64,000 bases of DNA from Vampirovibrio sp. (GCA_024998755.1 JACEUU010000003.1:248001-312000), one strand, 5' to 3'. Counted from the first letter of the stretch, positions 25,726-35,558 are shown. Program-made: numbers and translations. Notes: generated from the letters alone by a model not told the origin.

Positions 25726-25758
25726 CTACTCAATGTCAGCTTCAGTTAAAGGGTACAT

Positions 25759-27396
25759 ATGTTAGGTTTAAAACCGTTACGTTGGATGATTATACTGCTA
25801 GCGGTTTCAAGCTTTGCATTGTTAAGCCTATGGCTGTTACCCCGTTCATCAGAAAAACCAACATCACCACAAACCCTAAAAGAAACCGTTCTAACCCTTA
25901 ACTTAGGGACAGAACCACCCACGTTAGACCCCGCCTTGGCGGTAGACTTAACTTCTGGTACGGTGATAGACCAACTATACCAAGGGCTAACCAGTTTTGA
26001 TGAACAATCAAAGGTTACACCTGCCGTGGCTTCCCATTGGGAAATTAGCCCTGATGGTAAACGTTACCTGTTCCACTTAAGAACAGATGCCAACTGGAGC
26101 GATGGCACACCCGTAACCGCCCAACAATTTGTAGATGCTTGGCAACGCATTTTAACACCAGAAACCGCTGCCCAATATGCTAATTTCCTTTTTCCTATTC
26201 AAGGTGCAAAAGCGTTTTATGATGGTAAAGACAAAGCATTTAGCCATGTTGGTATTAAAGCCATTTCAAAAAAGCAATTAGCCGTTACGCTTGAAAAACC
26301 GCTTTCGTTTTTGCCTTCACTGATGGCGTTACCTGTCGCCCTCCCATTGCGGGCAGATTTATTAGCCAAATACGGCAAACAATTTACCGAACCACGCTAC
26401 CTAGTGGGTAATGGTCCTTATCAGTTAGCCCAATGGAAGCACGAAGACTTCATTAAACTAACCCCCAACCCGTATTATCTTAGAAATACTGAAACCCTTC
26501 AGCCATCTAAGCAACGCCCAACCATTCTATTCAGAATGATACCTGACGCCAATACCAGTACCTTATTATTCAACAATAAACAATTAGATTTATTAGAATC
26601 AGGTACCAGTATTTCAGCGTTTGATTATGCCACTTACGCCAAACACCCAAACGCACATCAAGCCCCCATCGGGATGATTCAGTACCTTGGGTTCAACACA
26701 AAAAAAGCCCCATTTGACAAACCACTCGCTAGAAAAGCTTTTTGCGAATGCCTGCAGAGAGATTATTTTCCGCAACTGCTAAAAAGCGGACAAACCCCCG
26801 TTAATAGCTTTATAGAACCGCATTTACCGTTTTACAATCCGGCTGTTGGCTTGGCAGAATCTGCAAAACAAGGTAAGGCTAATTGGCAACAAGCCCTTGC
26901 AGGTAGCACTATTCCGCCTATTACATTAGGCTTTAGAAATGGGTACGATACCCGTAAACAAGCGGAAATACTCCAGTTTTTTTGGAAACAAAGCTTAGGC
27001 GTTACCGTTCAACTTCAAAATGCGGATTGGAAAGTATATCTACAACGGTTAAAAACCGATACGCCCCATCTGTTTTTATTAACGTGGTATATGGATTACC
27101 CTGATGCCGATAGCTTTTTATCATTATTCCATAGCAGTAACGGCAACAACCATACCCAGTGGCAATCTGCCCAATTTGATTCGTTAATTGAAAAAGCCCG
27201 CCAAAGCCTTAATGGGGCTGAACGGCAAGCCTTTTATAACCAAGCCCAACATATTTTACTCGAACAAGATGTGGCTATATGCCCCTTATTCACGCTAAAA
27301 AAATTATGGGTAACCCAACCTTGGGTTAAAGGCATTACCTTCAATAGCTTGAATCAGCTAATGATAGACCATGCCAGTATCGAAAAAAAACAGTAG
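25759..27396 (+). CDS. Peptide ABC transporter substrate-binding protein (SBP family 5)
   Basis: A 545-residue OppA/DppA-type extracellular binding protein with an N-terminal hydrophobic segment (WMIILLAVSSFALLSLWLLP) that may be a signal anchor; no lipobox cysteine is seen. Family features: LNLGTEPPTLDPALAVD, VASHWEISPDGKRYLFHLR with NWSDGTPVTAQQFVDAWQRI, LVGNGPYQLAQWKHEDFIKL, and the C-terminal LLTWYMDYPDADSFL. No permease or ATPase genes are adjacent, so it must share a transporter. The stop codon TAG coincides with the first bases of repeat copy C. Confidence 0.92.
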   Translation: MLGLKPLRWMIILLAVSSFALLSLWLLPRSSEKPTSPQTLKETVLTLNLGTEPPTLDPALAVDLTSGTVIDQLYQGLTSFDEQSKVTPAVASHWEISPDGKRYLFHLRTDANWSDGTPVTAQQFVDAWQRILTPETAAQYANFLFPIQGAKAFYDGKDKAFSHVGIKAISKKQLAVTLEKPLSFLPSLMALPVALPLRADLLAKYGKQFTEPRYLVGNGPYQLAQWKHEDFIKLTPNPYYLRNTETLQPSKQRPTILFRMIPDANTSTLLFNNKQLDLLESGTSISAFDYATYAKHPNAHQAPIGMIQYLGFNTKKAPFDKPLARKAFCECLQRDYFPQLLKSGQTPVNSFIEPHLPFYNPAVGLAESAKQGKANWQQALAGSTIPPITLGFRNGYDTRKQAEILQFFWKQSLGVTVQLQNADWKVYLQRLKTDTPHLFLLTWYMDYPDADSFLSLFHSSNGNNHTQWQSAQFDSLIEKARQSLNGAERQAFYNQAQHILLEQDVAICPLFTLKKLWVTQPWVKGITFNSLNQLMIDHASIEKKQ

Positions 27397-27538
27397 ACCT
27401 CTTGCATGACTCGATATCTGGGGCATCTTCGTTGTCATTTGCGGTACTCAAATCCTCATGTACTTCTGTGTACACTCCGGTTTTCCGTTCCTCATTCCTA
27501 GAATCTGCACCCACCTATCGAGCCATGCAAGAGGTCTA
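27394..27538 (-). repeat. Structured repeat family, copy C
   Basis: Exactly 145 bp, in opposite orientation to A and B. The 23-base arms (27394-27416 and 27516-27538) pair with a single G-U on the core-sense (minus) strand. Read on that strand the core is GATTCTAGG, GAGGAACGG, AAACC, AGTGTACACAGAAG, TACATGAGGATTTG, then GACAACGAAGATGCCCCAGA. The first three bases are the stop codon of the upstream binding-protein gene. Confidence 0.78.
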
Positions 27539-27564
27539 GTAATCTATTCGTCTTCGGGTTTATC

Positions 27565-28290
27565 CTAAGCAAAGTAAGCATCAACCAATTCATTAATACT
27601 CGATTTTACTTCACGTCCTCGTTGAATAAGGGGATGCTTTAAACAAGCTTCTTCCTCAGGGGTTGTTATGGGGTAAGCCTCGTGCAAGGCATCCAAAATA
27701 GTGTTAGCAGTAACAACCGTTGAAACCAACGCTTCTGGTTCTATTACCACGGAAGACGCTTCTACCTGACTCAAATCATCTTCTGTAGATTCAGGCTCAA
27801 CAGGGAATAAATCATCTAACCCAGACCATTGATTCACAGAAAGCCACGCTTCTCGTTCTGGCGTTTGTAAAGGTTGAACAGCGGTATTTAATCGACGTTC
27901 AGCAATTAAACTAGAAACCAAAGAAGCTTCCGAATCTTCATTCCTCAAACGAAAAGCGGGTGAAACCTGTGTTGGGTAACTGGTCGTGGTTGCTCTAATG
28001 GTTTCCAACTGTTGCACAGTAGCAATAGCACCAAAGGCTTCAACCCACAACGAAACACCCTGCTTAACCAAGCTTTTTAATCGGTTAAAAGCCGCACCCG
28101 TCATCTGCCAGAATAAATCAATAAAAGAATCGGGGACAGAAGAAGTAGCCATTGGCACATGAACGGGTAAATTTTGCAATGAACCCGTTACATTAACTTG
28201 AATAGGTGAAACGGTTATAACCGCATCAATTAGGTCTATTGAAGACTCTAGCGTTTCTAATGGTGGGGTGATAACGGAGCTGTTCATCAT
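27565..28290 (-). CDS. Hypothetical protein
   Basis: A 241-residue protein I do not recognise. It is acidic, with long serine/threonine/valine/glutamate-rich stretches, no signal peptide and one moderately hydrophobic helix (FIDLFWQMTGAAFNRLKSLV). The C-terminus (ACLKHPLIQRGREVKSSINE) looks ordered. Two ATGs at 28290 and 28287 are possible. A promoter-like TTGGTT-16-TATAAT lies about 125 bp upstream. No functional link to neighbours is apparent. Confidence 0.7.
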   Translation of the reverse strand: MMNSSVITPPLETLESSIDLIDAVITVSPIQVNVTGSLQNLPVHVPMATSSVPDSFIDLFWQMTGAAFNRLKSLVKQGVSLWVEAFGAIATVQQLETIRATTTSYPTQVSPAFRLRNEDSEASLVSSLIAERRLNTAVQPLQTPEREAWLSVNQWSGLDDLFPVEPESTEDDLSQVEASSVVIEPEALVSTVVTANTILDALHEAYPITTPEEEACLKHPLIQRGREVKSSINELVDAYFA

Positions 28291-28619
28291 TTTCTCTATT
28301 ATTCCTTTAAAGCAAAGTGGTAAAGAGACAGACCCAAGCCCTCTTCGGCTTCAATAAAGTCTTAAAAAACGACATCTCTTCCACTATGTACTGGTAGTTG
28401 TTATTGATAGACCTATTATAGAGCTGCCAACTACAAAACCAACACCTTACCCCAAAGATTCCCCTAAGCAATGGAGATGCTTCAAGAAAGTGATAACTAA
28501 CGACTTCAAAAAGGTGTAAACCTATGGGTGGATGATAACCCCCAAAAAACCAGCCATTATTATACCAACTATTAAAAAATAAAACAGTGAGAGAAAAAAC
28601 CACGGGGAATCCAATTAAT
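28291..28619. other. Structured intergenic region between divergent genes
   Basis: 329 bp between divergent genes. A frame of about 110 residues crosses it on the minus strand but overlaps the start of the gene on the right and has no family look, so I do not call it. The left third contains AGTGG..AAGAGA / TCTCTTCCACT (about 28315-28388) enclosing AAGCC CTCTTC GGCTT, which may form an RNA stem in the 5' leader of the 241-residue protein. The remainder shows no clear structure. Confidence 0.4.
28415..28442 (-). promoter_or_regulatory. Possible sigma-70-type promoter
   Basis: On the minus strand TTGGTT (28442-28437) is separated by 16 bp from TATAAT (28420-28415), pointing toward the 241-residue gene at 28290. 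The -10 is a perfect match; the -35 is weak. Confidence 0.4.
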
Positions 28620-30035
28620 ATGAAACAGTTTCTGCCCACCCATCAAACACTTAACACTTTACTCCGCATTTTTTTGTTGAGTGCATTAGTAACGCCCCTA
28701 TCGGCAATGGCTAGTGGTAATACAACACTGGTAGATGAAATTGAAGTCGTGCGTCGCAATCAACAATTATTTTTATACCTGCACAGTAACGCCCCTGTAG
28801 TCCACCAAAGTATTGAAACCACTGAAGCACACCTAACCCTTGAACTAGAACAAATTAACCTAAGCCCCACAGTACGAACCAACTACCTAAATGCACCCAA
28901 TGTGGATAGCATTATCGTTAAGCAACTACCGAACCATAAAGTTCGGCTTGAAATTGATGGCACTGAATTAAATGAACCCATCGTTGGTTTTAGAGAACTT
29001 GGCGGAAAGATTATTGCGACCCACGAAACAGTGGGTGGATTTACCTTGGGGAAGAAAGCGGTTTCTACCGAAGTAGCCAACAGTAAACCCACCACACTGA
29101 CTACCAAAGCCCTTCCAGCTACACCTATCAAAAAAATTGAGGTCAAAGCCCCTCCCACAACAAATGAAGCCGTAGCGAAAGCACCCCCAGCCACTACAGA
29201 AACAGCAGTAACAACGCAACAAAAACCAATAGTGGCTAATAATACCACAAAATTAGCCGTTGTTCCTAACTCACCACCTATGCTGCTACCTCAAGCAACC
29301 ATAACAGAAGACGATAGTAGCGAAACCGAAGAAGCAACAATCCCCAACACATGGGATGCTCTGTTGTTACGGCTGATTATTGGGGCTAGTCGTCATTTAG
29401 ATTGGTGTGTTTACGCATTAGCTTGCACGCTTGGCTTAAGTTTACTCGCTTCATGGGGGTTAAAGAAAAGAACTACTGCTATCGTCAACCAAGCTGGTTT
29501 TTCAGGTCAAGAAACGGGTAAAGTAGGTATTACCACAACTTATAACCCAGAACAAATAGTCAATAACATTAACGCAAAACGAGCAATCACGTTAAAAGAG
29601 GGCTTACCACCTAAACATCAGCGTATTTTAGACCGTGTACAACGCCAAATGGAAGGCACAGCACCCAGCATCCCTAATCAAGTAGCACTGGCAACTGCAG
29701 ACTTCAAAAGCACCCCAAAAATGCCTATTAGCCAAGCTTCTAGACAATACCAGCAACAACAACAGTTTGGCAGTACTACGCCTAAAAAACCCGCTAAAAT
29801 AGCTGAAACTACCCATAACAACACCTTTAATCAGCAAGGGGAACGGCTTAATCAAAAAGTAGTACGTCCGTGGCAACCAGAACGGCTTGACGCTGAATTA
29901 CCGGAAACCCCCAATGCTGCAACCAACAGCCCAGCTTCTGGCGAAGCATTTTTAGAAAGTATCAATGCTTATTTAGACCCCGAAAGCCAGAAAAATATTC
30001 AACAAGGGTTACGAAATAACAAACTGGGGATGTAG
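28620..30035 (+). CDS. Exported AMIN-domain-like protein
   Basis: A 471-residue protein with a signal peptide (LLRIFLLSALVTPLSAMASG). Start ATG 28620, preceded by GGGGAA, is preferred over GTG 28587 because it places the signal at the N-terminus. Residues about 40-125 (VEVVRRNQQLFLYLHSNAPV, LTLELEQINLSP, HKVRLEIDG) resemble an AMIN domain, which binds peptidoglycan or supports secretin assembly. A threonine/proline-rich linker follows, then a transmembrane helix near residue 265 (WCVYALACTLGLSLLASWGL) and a long glutamine-rich cytoplasmic tail. The layout suggests a cell-envelope or pilus-associated protein; the AMIN call is tentative. Confidence 0.7.
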   Translation: MKQFLPTHQTLNTLLRIFLLSALVTPLSAMASGNTTLVDEIEVVRRNQQLFLYLHSNAPVVHQSIETTEAHLTLELEQINLSPTVRTNYLNAPNVDSIIVKQLPNHKVRLEIDGTELNEPIVGFRELGGKIIATHETVGGFTLGKKAVSTEVANSKPTTLTTKALPATPIKKIEVKAPPTTNEAVAKAPPATTETAVTTQQKPIVANNTTKLAVVPNSPPMLLPQATITEDDSSETEEATIPNTWDALLLRLIIGASRHLDWCVYALACTLGLSLLASWGLKKRTTAIVNQAGFSGQETGKVGITTTYNPEQIVNNINAKRAITLKEGLPPKHQRILDRVQRQMEGTAPSIPNQVALATADFKSTPKMPISQASRQYQQQQQFGSTTPKKPAKIAETTHNNTFNQQGERLNQKVVRPWQPERLDAELPETPNAATNSPASGEAFLESINAYLDPESQKNIQQGLRNNKLGM

Positions 30036-30039
30036 TAAT

Positions 30040-31413
30040 TTATATAGCATTAATGCGTTGTAGCAACGTTTCAACCAAGCGTTGCGTATTACCTTGGTTT
30101 GCCAACAAAAAGGCATTACCCGCATCTATCAGTTCACGTCGTTGATCAGGGGATTCTAGCAATTTCTTAATGGTTTGCGTTAAAGAAGCAACATCAGCTA
30201 CCTGAATACCAGCTTTAGCACCCAATACCAACCGGGTAATTTCTACAAAATTGCTCATAAAAGGCCCAAACACAGTGGGTGTTTGCATGGCGATGGGTTC
30301 TAAAATGTTATGCCCCCCCAACGTAGGTAAAAAGCTTCCTGCCACTACTGCAATGGTACTTAACCCAAAAATAGTTTTCAACTCACCCACCGTATCCAAC
30401 AACAATAAAGAAGGCAATTGCGAAGAAGCTTCACCCCCTTCAACCAAGGTAGACCGACAGAGATACCCAATGCTTAATTGCTTCAGCAAGACTTCTACTT
30501 CCTGCTTCCGTTCAGGATGCCGAGGGGCTAAAACCACCTTTAAATTTGGAAAAGATTGCCCTAAAACAGGACAAACCTGCTCTAAAAAAAGCCGTTCTTC
30601 ACCCGAATGGGTACTAGCAAAAGTCAAAATGGGTACTTCTGTATCCCCAAAATACCAAGCATTTGCCAAGGGGGATGTAGCATCCAGTTGTTGGTGTGCC
30701 GAACTAGGCAACTCTAACTTTAAATTTCCCCATACTTCAACCCGTTCAGAGTTAGCACCTAATGCCATTACACGTTGGGCATCTTGTTCTGATTGCATCA
30801 TCAAACCCGCCATGTTTCTCAACAATGGCTGCATAACCCCCTGCTTTAGCCATAAATAACGACGAAACGATTTGTCAGAAAGCCGACCGTTAATCAGAAA
30901 AATAGGCACTTTATAGTGATGACCAACCCGATGCACAAAGGTTGGCCACAATTCGGTTTCTGTTAACAGCACAGCATCTGGTTTTAGGTGGTTGAAAAAA
31001 CTATCCACCGCCCAAACCGAATCAAACGGAAAATAGCAGACAAAGGCTGTTGTACCAAAAGCTTCTCGGGCTAATTGCTGACCCGTTAAAGTAGTCGTGC
31101 TAACAACTACCTTCATAGATTGATTTAATAATAGCTGAACCAAGGGTTTAACTGCCAAAAATTCACCCACAGAAACGGCATGAATCCAAATGGTTTTAGC
31201 CGTGCTCACATCTTTTTTGGGGGGTGTTTGCTGCCATTGCTGTAAAACTTGTAACCGACTATCCGACAAAAACCCACACTTTTCAAAAAAACCGGCACGG
31301 GTTTTGGGTATTCGCCATAACAACAACAACCAAGCAGGGGCAGTAATAACCATCCCCAACAATAGCATCCATTGACCAATCCAAAACAAAACCACGAACA
31401 AACCTTCTTTCAA
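30040..31413 (-). CDS. waaA: 3-deoxy-D-manno-octulosonic acid (Kdo) transferase
   Basis: A 457-residue WaaA (KdtA), the GT30 enzyme that adds Kdo from CMP-Kdo to lipid IVA at the cytoplasmic face of the inner membrane. An N-terminal membrane anchor (FVVLFWIGQWMLLLGMVITA) precedes the glycosyltransferase-B fold; IHAVSVGEFLAVKPLV carries the catalytic glutamate, with TTLTGQQLA, LLTETELWPTF and the C-terminal GGHNILEPIAMQTPTVFGP. It implies LPS with Kdo and agrees with kdsA elsewhere in the window. It follows the rpoC2 terminator. Confidence 0.95.
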   Translation of the reverse strand: MKEGLFVVLFWIGQWMLLLGMVITAPAWLLLLWRIPKTRAGFFEKCGFLSDSRLQVLQQWQQTPPKKDVSTAKTIWIHAVSVGEFLAVKPLVQLLLNQSMKVVVSTTTLTGQQLAREAFGTTAFVCYFPFDSVWAVDSFFNHLKPDAVLLTETELWPTFVHRVGHHYKVPIFLINGRLSDKSFRRYLWLKQGVMQPLLRNMAGLMMQSEQDAQRVMALGANSERVEVWGNLKLELPSSAHQQLDATSPLANAWYFGDTEVPILTFASTHSGEERLFLEQVCPVLGQSFPNLKVVLAPRHPERKQEVEVLLKQLSIGYLCRSTLVEGGEASSQLPSLLLLDTVGELKTIFGLSTIAVVAGSFLPTLGGHNILEPIAMQTPTVFGPFMSNFVEITRLVLGAKAGIQVADVASLTQTIKKLLESPDQRRELIDAGNAFLLANQGNTQRLVETLLQRINAI

Positions 31414-31423
31414 GTTAAAAGCA

Positions 31424-31459
31424 GAAACCCAACAATCTACGATGAGATTATTGGGTTTC
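31424..31459 (-). terminator. Terminator of the rpoBC operon
   Basis: A 15-bp stem (31424-31438 with 31445-31459) closed by a 6-base loop. The single non-Watson-Crick position is G-U on the minus strand but A-C on the plus strand, consistent with a minus-strand RNA hairpin ending the rpoC2 transcript. No long T-run follows. Confidence 0.65.
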
Positions 31460-31491
31460 GTCTAATAAAACATGAGTTCTTTCAGGAGAAA

Positions 31492-34400
31492 TTAACCGAT
31501 TAAATCGGAATCATTCAATAAAGACCCATCACCCATATCATCATCAGCCAAAGCCGAATCAGGATCTAAAAACTGCGTACCAAAGCTGGAAAGTGCCGCC
31601 ATGCTATCATCTAACAAGAATTCACTGAGGCTATCCATATCTGGCGAACCAAACATACTCTCAATTTCTTCTAAAATAGCCGAAGGCTTCCGAGCATGAG
31701 ACTTATGAGCCCCATGGTCATCATTCAACATTTCACTACGCTGATCTTTGAATTTGGGGAAACCAGTACCAGCAGGAATTAACCGACCAATAATCACGTT
31801 TTCTTTCAAACCACGAAGTACATCCATTCTGCCTTCTACCGCCGCTTCCGTCAAAACCCGAGTGGTTTCTTGGAACGACGCAGCAGAAATGAAACTTTCG
31901 GTGTTCAAGCTGGCTTTAGTAATACCCAACAATACAGGGTGTGCTTTGGCTGGCTCTGTCCCATTTTCAGCCGCCTGACGGTTAGCTTCGTTAAGTACTT
32001 TAACATCCACCATTTCACCACCCAACAAGAAGGTATCGCCAGAATCGTCAATTTGAACCTTACGAGTCATTTGACGAACGATAATTTCAATGTGCTTATC
32101 CGCAATTTCAACGCCTTGCGAACGATAAACCCGCTGAACTTCTTCAACCAAGAACTGGCTAACGGCTTCAATACCGGAAATTTCCAACAAATCGTGCGGG
32201 TTGATAGACCCATCACTCACCTGTTGACCAGCCGTAACAGCTTGTCTATCTTCAACAACAATGTTAGCACCCAATGGAATCGTTATTTCAACACGTCCTT
32301 GATCAGAACCAACCAAGAAAACTCTAGGCACATCATCTTCATAAGTAATTTCAGCAACACCATCATAAGGGGCTAAAACCGCAATATCTTTAGGACGACG
32401 ACCTTCCAGCAATTCTTCAACTTTTGGCAAACCTTGCACAATATCCCCTGTTTTTTGACGTTCAAAAATCAAGGTTGCAATCAAATCGCCTTGTTGTACT
32501 AAGCCCAAGTGTTCTGCCTGCAACTGTGTACCCGTACTAATTAAATACGGTCTACCACGGTGTAAAACCACGGCATTATCATCTACAGACGAAACTTGAC
32601 CGGAAATAGTCGCTGCCGTTCCTTTGTTATCCAAAGGTTGACCCACACGAATAAATTCGCCAGCTTTAACCAACGGCGTAGCCTTTGTAGCCAAAGACGT
32701 TTGATGTTCAGGGCTTACCAACAGAATACGACGAATTTCTTTTTGCTTAGAAGACTGCTTCGGTAAGAAAATCATCCCGTCCCGCTTAGCTAAAACTTGG
32801 GTTTTAACAACGGCTGAATTCTTCGCCACTAAATCGCCATGCTTCACTAATAACTGGGTTTTAGATGTCGTATGACGGCTATCGCCTGCTGCTTCATGAC
32901 GAATGGTGAGGTTTTCCAAAACAACCAATTTCAATTCAGCGTGCTCTTCACCCAGCTGCGTTAATTCAGATTGACCTTTCAAGCTAGAAAGATGGCTGCT
33001 CATTTGTAATACCAAGCTGGTACGCAACAACGGAGACCCTTCAATATGACGCAATTTTGCACCATCGTGGCACTGCAACTGAGTTACAGGCACAACCCGA
33101 ATTGCCGCTTCAGTCGAAGCAAATTCAATGGCAACAGACCGAGGAGCTACATCATATTCATAAACAGGCCGAATTAAAATATCCGCATATTCAAACGCTG
33201 ATACATCGGCATCTTCGTCAAAATCAAACGCATCTTCATCAGGGTCTGCAAAGTGCTGGTTAATAGAAACCATGGCTCGTTCTGTGGCTTTAATATTAGG
33301 AGCCACTTCTTCGCCGGCTTCAACAATGGTGCCATCAACCACTCGTAATGTAGAAACGTCATCAACACGGTACATTTCGCCAGGACGAATAATGACTTCA
33401 TGAATAATGTCGTTTTCTTCAATAAATTGAACGACACCATCAATCCGAGCATAAATACCGGCAACCAATTCTGTGCCTGTTTTAACGAACATACCCGAAT
33501 CAATACCAGGAGATTTCAAGGAAACATCCTTAGAAACCTGGTGAATTTCTTCTGGAATAAACAGAATTTTACCAGCCGTGGTGATAATACCTTGTTCATC
33601 AACTTCTACGCCTTCATAACGAACTTCTCCGCTAGTAGGTACGCTACAAGTATCATCCACTAATTCCGCCAAAACACTGCCGTTTTCAACGACCGTACCA
33701 TCAGGCACTTTAATAATGTAGGTTTCAGAAAGCTCTGTGGCTTCATCTTCCACTTTCCAAAGCAGTTCCTTTTTCGTCTGAATAAATTCAGCATTGGAAG
33801 GATTGATAGACGCAATAACAATGGTTAATTCTTTACCCGTTTTGATGATTTCAATGATTTCACCATTCACTTTTTGGGTTTCAGTAATTAAATCAGTCGG
33901 TACGCGAACTTCCCCGCCGTAATCACTGTTTAGCAAGGTTTCAGCCAATACATCACCCGTTAAAACGGTAGTAGAATCGTCTACTTTTAATTCGGAACTT
34001 GGTGGCAAGTTATAAACGTCACCATTGAGTACCCAAATCGTTCCATTTTTGTTGGATGACCGAGAAATGTTGCCTTGTCTATCGCGTTTTTCATCAGCAT
34101 CAAAGCCTTCAAACGTAATTTTTCCGCTTAAATCAGACGTAATATCTTTAGCCGCTTTTTCAGTCAACCGGTTAACGTCTCCACGACCCACACCGAATTC
34201 AAATTCAAGCAACTTCTGACCCGCTTCAACCTTAGTGCCAGCTTTAGGGTTAAATACCGTGGCATTGAACGGCACGGCGTACGTGTCAATTTCGCCAGAT
34301 TGGGTTTTAATTTGCAATTCACCATCACGAATAGCCACATCCACAATATCCCCATGACGGGTTCTAAAATCCCGAACAGGAATAGCGGCAACCACTGTAC

Positions 34401-35496
34401 CAGCCCGTTTAGCTTTTAACACTTCACGGTTGCTAGTACCACTAAATACACCACCTGTGTGGAACGTACGCATGGTTAGCTGTGTACCTGGTTCACCAAT
34501 GGATTGAGCAGCCATAATACCAATAGCTTCGCCCAAATCAACAATTTTATTGGTGGTTAATGACCAACCGTAACACTTTTGGCAAATACCGAAATTGGTT
34601 TCGCAGGTTAAGCCTGAACGCACCAACACAGATTCCACACCGGCTTGCTTAATGGCTTCCGCATTAGGAATAGTGATTACATCGCCAGCCAATACAATGA
34701 CTTCGCCAGTTTGTGGGTTCACAATATCCACCGCAGAAGTCCGAGAAATAATCCGATCGGTTAAGTTAACAATAATGTTCGTACCTTCACCGATTGATTG
34801 CATGAGCACACCCTTTTGCGTGCCACAATCTTCTTCGGTAATAATCACATCTTGAGCTACGTCAACCAAACGACGGGTTAAGTAACCCGAATCCGCTGTT
34901 TTCAAGGCGGTATCAACCAACCCTTTTCTAGCACCATAGCTAGAAATAATGTATTCCGTTACGCTTAAGCCTTCACGGAAGTTGGTTTTAATCGGCAAGT
35001 CGATAATCTGACCTTGCGAATCCGCCATCAAGCCCCGCATACCAACCAACTGACGCACTTGGGAGATGTTCCCTCTCGCACCAGAAAATGCCATCATATA
35101 AATCGGATTCAACCGATCCATCGTATCAACAATTTCTTTGGTCAATAGTTCGTTGGTTTCACTCCATGTATCAATAACACGGGTATAGCGTTCAACTTCA
35201 GTAATTTCACCACGTAAATACCGTTGGCTAGCCGCTTCAATAGCCGCTTCAGCATCTGCCATTAACGATTTTTTAATGGCTGGTACTTCTAAATCATCAA
35301 TAGAAACGGTAATACCAGCTAATGTAGCGTACTTAAACCCTAAGTTTTTTAGGGCGTTAGCCAGCAAAGCCGCTTTGGCCGTACCATAATCAGCATACAC
35401 TTGAAGAATGAGGTTACTCAATTCTTTTTTACTCACAATACTGTTGAGGTAATCAACCGCAGGTGGTTTTTTCTTAATGGGAATAGTTAAGCTCAT
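31492..35496 (-). CDS. rpoC2: RNA polymerase beta-prime, C-terminal subunit
   Basis: A 1334-residue separate C-terminal beta-prime subunit. The N-terminal part holds ARGNISQVRQLVGMRGLM (bridge helix region), the zinc site (CGTQKGVL, CETNFGICQKCYGW) and SIGEPGTQLTMRTFHTGG at the trigger loop. About 600 residues of barrel-sandwich-like repeats follow, interrupting the trigger loop, before the C-terminal VDVKVLNEANRQA, LGITKASLNTESFISAASFQ and IPAGTGF blocks. Size and insertion match cyanobacterial RpoC2 (about 1320 residues with SI3). The conserved core reads intact. It follows rpoC1 by 62 bp. Confidence 0.97.
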   Translation of the reverse strand: MSLTIPIKKKPPAVDYLNSIVSKKELSNLILQVYADYGTAKAALLANALKNLGFKYATLAGITVSIDDLEVPAIKKSLMADAEAAIEAASQRYLRGEITEVERYTRVIDTWSETNELLTKEIVDTMDRLNPIYMMAFSGARGNISQVRQLVGMRGLMADSQGQIIDLPIKTNFREGLSVTEYIISSYGARKGLVDTALKTADSGYLTRRLVDVAQDVIITEEDCGTQKGVLMQSIGEGTNIIVNLTDRIISRTSAVDIVNPQTGEVIVLAGDVITIPNAEAIKQAGVESVLVRSGLTCETNFGICQKCYGWSLTTNKIVDLGEAIGIMAAQSIGEPGTQLTMRTFHTGGVFSGTSNREVLKAKRAGTVVAAIPVRDFRTRHGDIVDVAIRDGELQIKTQSGEIDTYAVPFNATVFNPKAGTKVEAGQKLLEFEFGVGRGDVNRLTEKAAKDITSDLSGKITFEGFDADEKRDRQGNISRSSNKNGTIWVLNGDVYNLPPSSELKVDDSTTVLTGDVLAETLLNSDYGGEVRVPTDLITETQKVNGEIIEIIKTGKELTIVIASINPSNAEFIQTKKELLWKVEDEATELSETYIIKVPDGTVVENGSVLAELVDDTCSVPTSGEVRYEGVEVDEQGIITTAGKILFIPEEIHQVSKDVSLKSPGIDSGMFVKTGTELVAGIYARIDGVVQFIEENDIIHEVIIRPGEMYRVDDVSTLRVVDGTIVEAGEEVAPNIKATERAMVSINQHFADPDEDAFDFDEDADVSAFEYADILIRPVYEYDVAPRSVAIEFASTEAAIRVVPVTQLQCHDGAKLRHIEGSPLLRTSLVLQMSSHLSSLKGQSELTQLGEEHAELKLVVLENLTIRHEAAGDSRHTTSKTQLLVKHGDLVAKNSAVVKTQVLAKRDGMIFLPKQSSKQKEIRRILLVSPEHQTSLATKATPLVKAGEFIRVGQPLDNKGTAATISGQVSSVDDNAVVLHRGRPYLISTGTQLQAEHLGLVQQGDLIATLIFERQKTGDIVQGLPKVEELLEGRRPKDIAVLAPYDGVAEITYEDDVPRVFLVGSDQGRVEITIPLGANIVVEDRQAVTAGQQVSDGSINPHDLLEISGIEAVSQFLVEEVQRVYRSQGVEIADKHIEIIVRQMTRKVQIDDSGDTFLLGGEMVDVKVLNEANRQAAENGTEPAKAHPVLLGITKASLNTESFISAASFQETTRVLTEAAVEGRMDVLRGLKENVIIGRLIPAGTGFPKFKDQRSEMLNDDHGAHKSHARKPSAILEEIESMFGSPDMDSLSEFLLDDSMAALSSFGTQFLDPDSALADDDMGDGSLLNDSDLIG

Positions 35497-35558
35497 ATAA
35501 AATACAGAGACCTCAAAACTCAGGGGTTAGGAAACTAAAAACGATTGAAGCAAAACGC

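Noticed and set aside
28307..28639. 110-residue minus-strand reading frame
   Set aside because: It overlaps the start of the AMIN-like gene, has no family features or ribosome-binding site, and covers a probable leader region.
31748..34855. Several plus-strand reading frames inside rpoC2
   Set aside because: All are antisense to a strongly conserved gene and show no family resemblance; they are by-products of its codon use.
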